Below, piece after piece: positions 44,890 to 54,431 of a stretch of 64,000 nt of DNA. The stretch comes from Desulfothermus okinawensis JCM 13304 (GTDB lineage Bacteria; Desulfobacterota; Desulfovibrionia; Desulfovibrionales; Desulfothermaceae), in NCBI GenBank assembly GCA_001311565.1, contig BBBM01000001.1, positions 1 to 64,000 of the forward strand, read 5' to 3'. Position 1 is the first letter of the stretch, and every line of letters starts with the position of its first letter. Position numbers and translations under genes: made by a program. Below the pieces are notes generated by a model that was not told the origin of the DNA, did not search any database, and saw only the letters and a program-made list of their open reading frames with translations.

Positions 44890-45847
44890 CTAATTCTTTC
44901 TATCCTCTTCCTGGTACCTAACTTTATGGTATTGCTCGCCTTTTCTGTAAAATGGGAAATCCCTAAATTTTGCAAAATATGGGTGAGAGCATCCAATACA
45001 AGGGGCATTTGCCCGAACACACCAATTTACTCCACCATTCCATTGTCTCCTGGGACAGGTAGTGTAACTAAGAGGACCAAGACAACCCAACTTAAACAAA
45101 CATCCCTCTTCTCCAAATTTTGACGCAAATATCCCTTTTTCATAATAATGATACCTGGGACAATTGTAGTGAACTGAATGGGCATAAAACATCTTGGGAG
45201 TGAGCAGATTTTCATCTACTTCAGGATATCCTTTTGCTGCCAGATATCCAAGGGTTCCCACGATAGAATCTGGATGAGTTGGACAAAGGGGACAATTTAC
45301 CAGCCTGTTTTTATAAGGAATAGATTTTTTTCTCCATAAATTCTTTTACTCCCACAGCCCCTGTTGGGTTTCCTTCAGCCGAAGGTACCCCACCATAGGT
45401 TGCACAACTACCAACTGCCAAAATGAATTGGGCATTTTCCAGAAAAGGCAGTGCAACCTCTTCAAAGGTCTTCTCCCAATCATACAGGCCTTTGGCATAT
45501 CAAGGGGAATAGCACCTTCTAAAACCAGGATATATGGAAAACTACTCTGCCTAATATTTTCCAGAATATTTAAAGCTACTTCTCCCTGAGCAGCTGAAAT
45601 AGTGGGATGAAACATAATAGATGCCATTTGCGTGATTACCTGCTGAACGTAAGGGGCATTGGCATTTAAAAAAAGAAATAGTACAGCCACTGCAAGCCTG
45701 AGCCTGTAGCCATACTATCTTTGGAGTTCCATAACTGAGTTTTTCTAGCCCCCTGGCAAAGACCGGTGTTAATGTATTTGATAACCCGAAGCCAGCAACC
45801 AAATAACTTCCTATTTTTAAAAAGTCTCTTCTTGTTAATGATTTCAT
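44890..45847 (-). CDS. hynB: Periplasmic [NiFe] hydrogenase small subunit (frameshifted as read)
   Basis: Fe-S electron-transfer subunit. Twin-arginine signal SLTRRDFLKIGSYLVAGFG, proximal cluster start LQAQACSGCTISFLNANAP, GSCATYGGVPSAEGNPTGA, NCPLCPTHPDSIVGTLGYL, and distal/medial cluster ligands in HYNCPRYHYYEKG, GCLFKLGCLGP, CPRRQWNGGVNWC and APCIGCSHPYF. Breaks near 45671 (T run), 45472 (missing G) and 45328. No C-terminal membrane anchor, so soluble periplasmic. It is encoded after the large subunit, the reverse of the usual order. About 319 residues. Confidence 0.9.
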
Positions 45848-45867
45848 ATTTTATCCCCTCAAATATG

Positions 45868-47400
45868 TTAGTGTATTGCACAGGCAAGACAGGGATCAAA
45901 GGACCTGACTATCCTAACAGCTTCCATTGGCTGTTTTAGGTCCTTTAAATTTACACCTACAAGTGCCCTCTCAACAGGTCCGGGATTTCCATTGTGATCC
46001 CTGGGAGAGAAATTCCATGTGCTTGGAACAACACACTGATATCTATCTATCTTATAGTCTGATATAGTTAGCCAATGTCCCAAGGCTCCCCTGGGGGCCT
46101 CAGTTATGCCTACCCCTTTTCCCTTTCTAACCAAACTAAAATCCCTGGCAGGGGCCTTGTCAACATGGAGCTCATCCAGCCATTCCATAGCCTTTTCAAT
46201 AATAATCTTGAGTTCTAAGGCCCTTGTAACATGCCTTCCTGCCACTGAATAAAAATTTTCCATCTTAATATTAAATCTTTTCATAACTCCATCTAAAAGG
46301 GGCCTTGCAACGGATTTTCCAGGAAAATGGTAGTCAACTAACATCCTGGCAATGGGCCCCACTTCCATTGGATGCCCATCATACCTTGGAGCCTTTAACC
46401 AGCTGTAGGCACCCCTTTTATCTGGATCTGGCTTGGTCTCCCCCATGCTGGGGTGTAGGGAAGATGGGGAGGAAAACCTTGAGAATTCTACATCCTCTGT
46501 AATCTTTGTAAGATCCAGGGGTTCATATTTACCATAAATAATAGCGCCGCTATTAAAAAGGGTATCACCACCACCTAAATCAAATACTCCATATGCAAGA
46601 AAATTTTTATATCCCCTGCCAATCTTCCAATATTCAGACATAATGGAAAACAGGGCAAATACATCTGGAATATACACCCTTTCAACAAAATCCTTTAATA
46701 ACTCAAGTCTGGATCTATACGACAAAATCCTCTCTTCAGTGGGTATCTGGGTGCATCCCCCAGGCACTAAGGCCGTTGCATGGGGAACCTTTGCGCCAAA
46801 TACAGCACACATCTCATGTGCTTTCCTCCTCATATCCAGGGCCATTAAGTAGTGTTTTACAAATTCAATATTTACGTCCCTCTCCTCTACATAAAAATCA
46901 CCTTCATACCTTGGCAAAAATGGACCCAGGGCATATGGCTCCCCTGCTTTAGCACTCTTTAATTTATCCAGTGCCCATTCCTTTAATTTCACTAGCTCTA
47001 AGTCATTTCCACGATAACTCACAATTGAAGTGACATCCACATAGTCCAGTACGCTCAAATGATAAAAATGCACAATGTGGGACTGTATATAATTGGCAGC
47101 TAAAATCAAATTTTGTAGAAGCCTTCCATTTTTATTGGGCTTTATACCATAAGCATCTTCCTGGGCCTTGCAGGATGCCATGCCGTGGGAAATAGGGCAC
47201 ACCCCACATATCCTCTGGGTTATTTGCTGGGCATCTAATGGATCCCTACCCCTTAAAAAGACCTCAAACCCCCTAAACATTTCACCAACAGAATATGCAG
47301 AAGTAATAACATTACGTCCTTTGTTGTACTCTGTCTCTAATTTCACAGCCAGATGCCCTTCTATCCTGGTAACTGGATCAATCACGATCTTTTGTCCCAT
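45868..47400 (-). CDS. hynA: Periplasmic [NiFe] hydrogenase large subunit without C-terminal extension
   Basis: Intact 510 residues holding the NiFe site. N-terminal motif VIDPVTRIEGHLAVKLE, ligand pair 1 RICGVCPISHGMASC, ligand pair 2 DPCLACAIH. The stop codon comes directly after that last histidine. Usually 10-25 further residues are present and are removed by a specific endopeptidase once nickel is in. No homopolymer lies near the stop, so it is credible. No signal peptide of its own: export would ride on the small subunit's twin-arginine signal. No maturation protease or hyp genes in the window. Confidence 0.95.
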   Translation of the reverse strand: MGQKIVIDPVTRIEGHLAVKLETEYNKGRNVITSAYSVGEMFRGFEVFLRGRDPLDAQQITQRICGVCPISHGMASCKAQEDAYGIKPNKNGRLLQNLILAANYIQSHIVHFYHLSVLDYVDVTSIVSYRGNDLELVKLKEWALDKLKSAKAGEPYALGPFLPRYEGDFYVEERDVNIEFVKHYLMALDMRRKAHEMCAVFGAKVPHATALVPGGCTQIPTEERILSYRSRLELLKDFVERVYIPDVFALFSIMSEYWKIGRGYKNFLAYGVFDLGGGDTLFNSGAIIYGKYEPLDLTKITEDVEFSRFSSPSSLHPSMGETKPDPDKRGAYSWLKAPRYDGHPMEVGPIARMLVDYHFPGKSVARPLLDGVMKRFNIKMENFYSVAGRHVTRALELKIIIEKAMEWLDELHVDKAPARDFSLVRKGKGVGITEAPRGALGHWLTISDYKIDRYQCVVPSTWNFSPRDHNGNPGPVERALVGVNLKDLKQPMEAVRIVRSFDPCLACAIH

Positions 47401-47569
47401 AAGCCCTCCTAGGTAATTTTTTTCTATAAACAGGTATTCAATAGAATATTAAAGGTGGTTCATAGATATAGCCAAGATGATTCTGATGCCTAGAAAAAAA
47501 TTTCAATAGAAATCAACTCAAACAAAAAAATTTTTGTGCCATATCACCACTTATTTTTTTTAATTACTC

Positions 47570-47598
47570 TTGACATTTTAATTTAAATTTTGCTAAAC
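47570..47598 (+). promoter_or_regulatory. Possible promoter for the TetR-acyl-CoA dehydrogenase unit
   Basis: TTGACA at 47570-47575, 17-base A/T-rich spacer, then CTAAAC or TAAACG as a weak -10. The 18-bp palindrome starts 7 bases downstream, placed to block transcription. Confidence 0.4.
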
Positions 47599-47604
47599 GG
47601 AACG

Positions 47605-47622
47605 TGAATGAATATTCATTCA
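47605..47622. promoter_or_regulatory. FadR-type operator, perfect 18-bp palindrome
   Basis: TGAATGAATATTCATTCA is perfectly symmetric. It matches what I recall of the Bacillus FadR box (TGAATGA-n4-TCATTCA type), bound by TetR-family acyl-CoA sensors. It stands 48 bases upstream of a TetR-type gene that is followed by acyl-CoA oxidation genes, and between these and the divergent hydrogenase genes. Confidence 0.75.
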
Positions 47623-47670
47623 GTATTTTTTTTCAAAAATTTTAACTTATTAGAAAATATAACTGCCACC

Positions 47671-48291
47671 ATGCAAGATAGACAAGATAGAGAAGTAAAA
47701 AGAAACGAAAAATACGAAAAAAAATTTTAGAAGCAGCAATTAAGACCTTTTCAAAATATGGGTACTACAGGGCCACCATATCTCAGATTGCCAAAGAGGC
47801 AGGGTGGCAGATGGGACCATTTACCTATATTTTAAAAACAAGGACGATATCCTAAGGAGTTTTTTTCAACTATCGTACAAATGAAGTGTTTGCTAAATTC
47901 AAAGATGAAGTAAAAAAAGGGAAAAAAACGCATTAGATAAGCTTAGGAGGTTAATACACGCCCATTTAAGTGCCTTTGAAAATAGCCGTGAAATGGCTAT
48001 TGTGTATCAGGTAGAGTCTAAAAAAAAGGAGTCATTTATCTAAAGATAAAATAAAAGAAATGTCCAATATGTACATGGAATTGGTAAAAGAGATTATAGA
48101 ACTGGGGCAAAAGGAAGGGACCATTAGAAAGGACCTATCAATTCCATTGGTTAGGCAGCTTATGGTTGGTGCTATTGATGAAGTGATAACCTCGTGGGTT
48201 TACACTTCAAAAAAAATATAGTTTGTCTTCTATGGCTGATCCCTTAATGGATCTAATAGTTAAGGGTATTGGCAATGACAAAGAAAAATAA
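47671..48291 (+). CDS. TetR-family regulator, FadR-like acyl-CoA sensor (frameshifted as read)
   Basis: DNA-binding helix-turn-helix after repair: ILEAAIKTFSKYGYYRATIS, QIAKEAGVADGTIYLYFKNK, KDDILRSFFNYR. The all-helical ligand domain follows (DKLRRLIHAHLSAFENSREM, AIVYQVESKKRSHLSKDKIK, EIIELGQKEGTIRKDLSI). Six corrections, including a missing G near 47806 and A runs near 47717, 47921, 47931, 48009 and 48210. About 206 residues. Likely represses its own operon and the downstream acyl-CoA genes until acyl-CoA binds; inferred from the operator and neighbours. Confidence 0.8.
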
Positions 48292-48311
48292 TTAAAAAAA
48301 AGGAGTTGGTT

Positions 48312-50135
48312 ATGGCACAACAGTTAGCAGATCGCAGGGATGTAGATTTTGTACTATTTGAACAATTAAAGGTTCAAGAATTAAGTGAAAAGTACGAAAA
48401 GTATGCAGATTTCAACAAAAAAAACCATTGAACTAATCTTAAAAGAAGCCAGAAACCTGGCCATAAAAGAAATGCTTCCAACAAACAAGATCGGTGACGA
48501 AGTTGGTGTTAAACTTGAAGATGGTAAGGTTATTGTTCCAGAAGAATTTCATAGGATTTATGAGCTCCTAAAAGAAGGCGAATGGATTGGTATGTCTGAA
48601 AATCCAGATTGGGGTGGTCAGGGTATGCCCCGTTCAGTAGCCATGGCTGCTGGAGATTTTTTTTATTGGTGCAAACTGTGCCCTACAGCTCTATGTGGGT
48701 TTGACAATTGGTGCTGGACACTTAATTGAGGCTTTTGGGACTGAAGAACAGAAAAAAATTGTTTTTAAAGAAGCTCTATACTGGCGAATGGGGTGGCACA
48801 ATGCTCTTAACAGAGCCCCAGGCAGGATCTGACGTAGGTGCCCTTACAACCACTGCAGTAAAAAAATGATGATGGCACATATTCCATTACTGGAAACAAA
48901 ATTTTCATAACTGGCGGCGAGCAGAACTTAACCGAAAACATTATCCATCCAGTTCTAGCAAGAATTGAAGGAGCTCCTCCAGGAACTGACGGTATATCCC
49001 TCTTTATTGTACCCAAATATTGGGTAAATGAAGATGGCTCATTGGGTGAATTTAATGACGTGGTATGTACTGGTATTGAAGAAAAAAATGGGTATCCACG
49101 GCAGCTCCACATGCTCACTGGCCCTGGGTAGCAAAGGCAAGTGTCGTGGTCTCCTTTTGGGCCAAGAGAATAAAGGAATGAGGGAAATGTTCCTCATGAT
49201 GAACCAGGCAAGGTTGCTTGTGGGTTCCCAGGGAGCTGCATTGGCTTCAGCCTCTTACATGGAAGCTGTTAATTACGCAAGGGAAAGGGTACAAGGACGC
49301 CATCTAAAAGACATCCTTGACAAGAGTGCTCCTCCAGTACCCATTATCCAGCATCCAGATGTGAGAAGGATGCTCTTGCAAATGAAGGTATTTGTTGAAG
49401 GAATGCGCTCCTTACTCTGGTATGTGGGACTTTTGGAAGACTTAAAGAGGGTAACAGACAACGAAGAAGAGAAAGAAAAATATCAAAATATAATTGACGT
49501 GTTGATCCCAATTTGTAAGGGTTATGGTACTGATAGGGCTTACGAAGTTACAAACCTAGGGGTTCAGGTCTTTGGTGGTTATGGGTATACCAAAGAATAT
49601 CCAATGGAACAGTATGTAAGAGACTGCAGGATCACCATGATCTACGAGGGAACCAATGGAATCCAGGCAATGGACCTCCTTGGAAGGAAGTTGGGTCTTA
49701 AGAAAGGTAAGGCAATAATGGATGTAATGGGTGAAATCCAGAAGACCCTAGCAGAAGCAAAATCAATTGAGTCCCTAAAAGGCTTTGCTGAGGAACTGGA
49801 AAAGGCCTTAAATAGGCTGGGCGAAGTGGCAATGACCATAGGTGGCAAGGCCATGAGCGCTGAGATCTTGACTGCATTTGCCCATGCCTATCCATTTATG
49901 GAAGTAGTTGGCGATGTGATCATGGCATGGATGCTTCTGTGGAGAGCTGCTGTTGCTGCAAAGGCATTGGAAAAGGCCAAGAAAAAAAGATATCGCATTT
50001 TATAATGGACAGTTGAAGAACATTGAATTCTTCACCCACTACATCCTACCCGTGACAATAGGCAAAATGAATATGATTATGAATATGAAAGATACCGTTG
50101 TCTCCATTGATGAAAACTCCTTTGGTGGCAAATAA
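48312..50135 (+). CDS. Acyl-CoA dehydrogenase, about 600-residue form (frameshifted as read)
   Basis: FAD enzyme that starts beta-oxidation. Motifs: [94 protein letters not shown] with [20 protein letters not shown] (catalytic Glu region). A C-terminal domain of about 150 residues follows ([20 protein letters not shown]), as in the long FadE-like bacterial enzymes. Breaks near 48417, 48657, 48752, 48861, 49083 and 49984, all surplus A or T. It directly follows the regulator, and a hairpin separates it from the electron-transfer genes. Confidence 0.92.
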
Positions 50136-50158
50136 ATAATGCAAACACTATGTTGAAA

Positions 50159-50178
50159 GGGGGCGAGATTTCGCCCCC
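50159..50178. other. Strong intercistronic hairpin without T tract
   Basis: GGGGGCGA (50159-50166) pairs perfectly with TCGCCCCC (50171-50178) around GATT, followed by a run of A rather than T. It lies between the acyl-CoA dehydrogenase gene and the Fe-S oxidoreductase gene. It may be a processing or mRNA-stability element or a minus-strand terminator. Confidence 0.6.
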
Positions 50179-50203
50179 AAAAAAATTTTAATGAGGTGAG
50201 TAT

Positions 50204-52271
50204 ATGGAAATGGCATTAACACCTGTAGCAAAGGTAACTATCCTGGGAATACCCTTTTCACTATTTGCAGTGTTGATTCCCTTAATAGGTATTTCAGCCT
50301 TTTGCTATATAATGGCCAGAAGGCTTATTCCCCTGGCAAAGGCTCAACCAGATTCCAGATTTGATAGACCTAAAGAGAGAATAAAATCCGTTATAAAATT
50401 TTGGTTAGGTCAGTACAAACAACCGAGATATTTAGACGCCGGCGTAATCCACATTGTGATCTTCGCTGGTTTTCTTATTTTATCAATCCGTTCTACCTCC
50501 CTGGTAATTGAAGGTTTTAAACCAGGTTTTGTATTTCCAGGTCTTGGGGGATTTTTAGGAGATATTTATAATTTTCTAAAGGACTATGCAGCAACATTTG
50601 TACTAATTGCATGTATTGTTGCGGGAGTAAGGAGGGGAGTATTTAAACCTGAGAGATATAAAGTTCCCCCGAAATATGGAAAAGACCATACATTTGAAGC
50701 AATCTTTGTTCTTGGCCTTATTGGTACATTGATGATATTTGAGAGTCTCTATAGTGGCTCCATGGTTGCTGCGCAAAAACAGCTCGGGCTCCACGCTGAA
50801 TTTCTTCCACCTTTGACTCTATCATGGCTGTTTGCAAAGCTACTTGCCTCAGCTCCCAAGGGGCTACTACAATTTTTAAACACCACTTCTTATTTTGTCC
50901 ATGACTCTGTATTCTTCTTCTTCCTCTGCTTTTTGCCCTTTGGAAAGCACTTTCATGTTATTACATCAATCTTTAATGTCTATTTTTCTAAATTGGACCG
51001 TGGTACAGTAAAACCTGTTAAATATGGCGTATCAGAAGAAGAATTAGACAACCTGGAGTACTTTGGTGTTAAATACTTGGAAGACTTCACATGGAAAAAT
51101 ATTTTAGACTTTTACACATGTGTGGACTGTGGTAGGTGTGCAGATGTGTGTCCAGCCAATACTGTTGGAAGGCCTCTTATCCCAAGATTTCTGACCATTA
51201 AGGCTAGAGACCATATCTTTGACAGGTTCCCTGTACTTGGTGAGATAAAACCAAAAGAGCCACTCATTGGCACTATCTACGAGGAAGACGAAATTTGGTC
51301 ATGTACACCTGTGGGGCATGTGAAGAAGAATGTCCTGTAATGAATGAGTACATCAATAAAATCGTGGACTTAAGACGGGGAATGGTGGATGAGGGATTGG
51401 TTCCACAGACTCTGCAAAAGCCCTTAAATGCCCTGGCCAAAAGGGGAAATCCCTATGGTAAAATGGAAAAGAAAAGAGCAGAGTGGACCAAGTCCCTGGA
51501 GGACATTGAGGTAAAAATAGTAGGCAAAAAGGCTCAGGCTGAAACCCTCTATTTTGTTGATAGCGCTACATCTTATGATGAACGTGGAAATGAGATAGCA
51601 AGGTCTGTTGTAAAAATACTCCATGCATGTGGTGAAGACTTCGGTATCCTTGGTAAAGGTGAAAAGGACAGTGGACATGAGGTGAGGAGATTTGGAGAAG
51701 AAATGCTCTTTCTCACCTTGAGAGACCAGAATATAGATGCAATCTTGAATTCTGGTTGTAAAAGGATAGTCACTGCAGATCCACACGCATACAATGCGTT
51801 AAAAAAAAGACTATGATGGAATTCCCCCAGTTGAACACATTTCAGAGTATATCTTGAGAAAGATAAATGAGGGGAAACTTAAATTTAAACCAATTGATGA
51901 TCCAAACCTGGTTTTTACCTATCACGATCCCTGTTATCTGGGTAGACACAATCTTGTATATGATGCCCCAAGAAAGGTTCTAGACGCGATTCCAGGACTA
52001 AAAAGAGTTGAAATGGAAAGGCATAAGGACAGGTCTTTTTGCTGCGGTGGTGGCGGACTCATGCTTTTTTTATGAACCACCAGAGGAAGAACAGCGTATG
52101 GGACAGGTGAGGGTAAGGATGGCAAATGAAGCTGGTGCCAACGCCATTGTTGTGTGTTGTCCTTTCTGCCTAACCCACTTAGAGGATGGAGTAAAAACTA
52201 CTGGCTTTGAAGGAAAAATTCAGGTAATGGACTTAACTGAACTTATTGTTAAACAATTAATCATAGAATAA
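50204..52271 (+). CDS. Membrane Fe-S oxidoreductase, ETF:quinone oxidoreductase (EMO/HdrD-like) (frameshifted as read)
   Basis: N-terminal membrane part with about six helices (NarI-like: [33 protein letters not shown]), then two 4Fe-4S motifs ([13 protein letters not shown] and [13 protein letters not shown]) and two CCG/HdrD-type domains (GSGCKRI..; [34 protein letters not shown]). This is the protein that carries electrons from reduced ETF to menaquinone in many anaerobes. Breaks: missing C near 51304, surplus A near 51806, surplus T near 52070. About 689 residues. etfB and etfA follow directly. Confidence 0.87.
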
Positions 52272-52287
52272 TTTCTGGGAGGTGAGT

Positions 52288-53069
52288 ATGGAAATATTAG
52301 TATGTGTAAAAAGGGTCCCTGATCCAGCAGAAAATGAAATTGAGATCAACAGCGATGGAACAGACATAGAGAGAGATGATCTGGTCTATTCTGTAAACGA
52401 GTGGGACAATTATGCAGTGGAAGAAGCTATCCAGATCAAAGACAAAGTTGGTGGCTCTGTAACTGTGGTAACTGTAGGTGATGAGGAAGCTGATGAGGTC
52501 CTCAGGCGTGAGATGGCAATGGGTGCTGATAAGGGTATTCACGTAAATGATGAGACATTGGAAGAGACCGATGGTCTGGGTATAGCCAAGGCACTCAAGG
52601 CAGTTGTTGAAAAAGGAAATTATGACCTTATCTTAACTGGTGCACAGGCAGATGACGGGGCTGCCCAGGTTGGTGGAATGCTGGCTGCACTTTTAGATCT
52701 CCCTATGCCTCCCTGGTAAACTACATTGAAATTGTGGATGAAAACACCTTGAAGATAGGTAGGGAGATTGAAGGAGGAAATCAAGAACTAAGCGAAATCA
52801 AGCTTCCATGTGTTCTATCCATTCAAACTGGTATAAATGAACCAAGATATGTTGGAATCAGAGGGATTAGAAAGGTTGCTGGTGTTGATATTCCTGAAAT
52901 GGAACTATCAGACCTTGGGCTTTCAGAAGACGATGTTGCTCCAAAGGTCAAGAGATTAGACTACTTTGTACCTGAAATGGGTGAAGGTGCTGAGATCCTA
53001 GAAGGTGATATGGAGGAAATTGCAGAGAAGTTGGTTGAACTCTTGAAAGCCAAAGGAGGAATCAAATAA
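52288..53069 (+). CDS. etfB: Electron transfer flavoprotein, beta subunit (frameshifted as read)
   Basis: Accepts electrons from acyl-CoA dehydrogenase together with EtfA. Seen: MEILVCVKRVPDPAENEI, LVYSVNEWDNYAVEEAIQIK, LILTGAQADDGAAQVGGMLA and the C-terminal YVGIRGIRKVAG. One C is missing near 52708, where the text should be LDLPYASLVNYIEIV. About 260 residues. ATG at 52288 with gggaggtg 6 bases upstream. Overlaps etfA by TAATG. Confidence 0.93.
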
Positions 53070-54043
53070 TGAGTAGGGAAATTTTTGCATATATTGAACA
53101 CAATGATGGGGTATTGGATGACAGCGCATTGGAATTAATTAATGCAGCAAAAAAAATAGATGCATCTGCAAATGTAGTTGCTGTTCTATTTGGGACCGGG
53201 GATAATTTAAACAAGGCCTGCGAAGAGGCAGCCAAGACCTATAACGCTGTTTGGAAAGTGGACAAAGACTATCTTGCTTACCCAAATGCAGAAATCATCA
53301 GGCCTATGCTTGTTAACATGCTGCCAAAGGGTTCTATTTGCCTAGTTCCCCACAATACCTTTGGAATAGATCTGGCTCCTGGACTATCTGTAAAAATGGA
53401 TGCTGCATACATTCCAGATGTAATTGGCATTGAAAAAGTAGAGGGAGACAAAGTTGTTGCTATCCGTCAAGAATTTAGTGGCCAGGTACACACCCATGTG
53501 GAAGCTGATATTTCAAATGGAATAGTAATTTCCATTAGGCCTGGTAGCTTTGAAGCTGATGAGGCCAAGGCTGCCAGTGGAGAGGTGGTTGACAAAAGTG
53601 GTGATGCTGGTGATGTTGAGGCCAAGAGAACATTTATTGAAGTGAAAGAGGCTGAAGTTGGAGATGTGGACATTACCCAGGCAGACATTCTGGTATCTGT
53701 TGGTCGTGGTATTGGTGAGGAAGAAAACATTGAATTGGCTGAAGAATTGGCCGAGGCCCTTGGTGGTGTGGTATCCTGTTCAAGGCCAGTAGTTGACGCC
53801 AAGTGGCTTGACCATTCAAGACAGGTTGGAACGTCTGGTAAGACCGTAAAACCAAAGGTCTATATTGCAGTTGGTATTAGCGGAGCCTTTCAGCACGTAG
53901 CAGGTATAAAAGGAAATCCATTTATTGTTGCCATTAATACAAATCCAAAAGCTCCTATATTCCAGGTTGCTGATGTAGGGGTAGTTGAAGACTGTATCGA
54001 ATTTTTGCCAGTACTAACTGAAAAGGTACAGGAAATGAAATAA
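53069..54043 (+). CDS. etfA: Electron transfer flavoprotein, alpha subunit
   Basis: Intact 324 residues. The FAD-binding C-terminal domain shows ADILVSVGRGIGEEENIELA, GTSGKTVKPKVYIAVGISGA, FQHVAGIKGNPFIVAINTNP. N-terminal domain IFAYIEHNDGVLDDSALELI. Contains an 8-base A run near 53149 that is in frame. Last gene of the acyl-CoA oxidation unit, closed by a terminator. Confidence 0.96.
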   Translation: MSREIFAYIEHNDGVLDDSALELINAAKKIDASANVVAVLFGTGDNLNKACEEAAKTYNAVWKVDKDYLAYPNAEIIRPMLVNMLPKGSICLVPHNTFGIDLAPGLSVKMDAAYIPDVIGIEKVEGDKVVAIRQEFSGQVHTHVEADISNGIVISIRPGSFEADEAKAASGEVVDKSGDAGDVEAKRTFIEVKEAEVGDVDITQADILVSVGRGIGEEENIELAEELAEALGGVVSCSRPVVDAKWLDHSRQVGTSGKTVKPKVYIAVGISGAFQHVAGIKGNPFIVAINTNPKAPIFQVADVGVVEDCIEFLPVLTEKVQEMK

Positions 54044-54048
54044 AAGGT

Positions 54049-54076
54049 AAGGGGGGCTGTAAGCCCCCTTCTTTTT
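54049..54076 (+). terminator. Rho-independent terminator after etfA
   Basis: AAGGGGGGCT and AGCCCCCTT form a GC-rich stem around GTA, followed by ctttttggg. It ends the Fe-S oxidoreductase-etfB-etfA transcript. Confidence 0.85.
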
Positions 54077-54079
54077 GGG

Positions 54080-54376
54080 ATGAAATTTCAAACATACCTT
54101 AAAAACCACTGTATAGAAACAGCACTAAAAAGGCTCTACAATAAATCAATATCTGAATATTTTAAAAATCCCACCAAATCCAATGAGAATAAATTATCTT
54201 ACTTGGAACTGGCCCTTAAAAACTTAGATTTTCCTTCTTTAAGGTCAACATATCCTGAGTTAAATGGAAATTTAGATAGTCCAATAGAAATAAACTTTAA
54301 ACAGGATAAAATTATTATTAAAATTCCTGGAAGAAAATCTCCCATTGAGATCAATTTTTCTTCAAGGTATACTTAA
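54080..54376 (+). CDS. Hypothetical protein, 98 residues
   Basis: Intact. Helical N half (YLKNHCIETALKRLYNKSIS) and a C half with two beta-like repeats of an S-P-I-E-I-N-F motif (SPIEINFKQDKIIIKI, then SPIEINFSS). No ribosome site stands out and it begins inside the terminator tail, so expression from its own promoter is doubtful. Family not recognised. Confidence 0.45.
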   Translation: MKFQTYLKNHCIETALKRLYNKSISEYFKNPTKSNENKLSYLELALKNLDFPSLRSTYPELNGNLDSPIEINFKQDKIIIKIPGRKSPIEINFSSRYT

Positions 54377-54431
54377 CCCAAATTTTTATAAACCTTGACC
54401 ACGAGATAATTCTACTAAAGGGACGTTGTGT

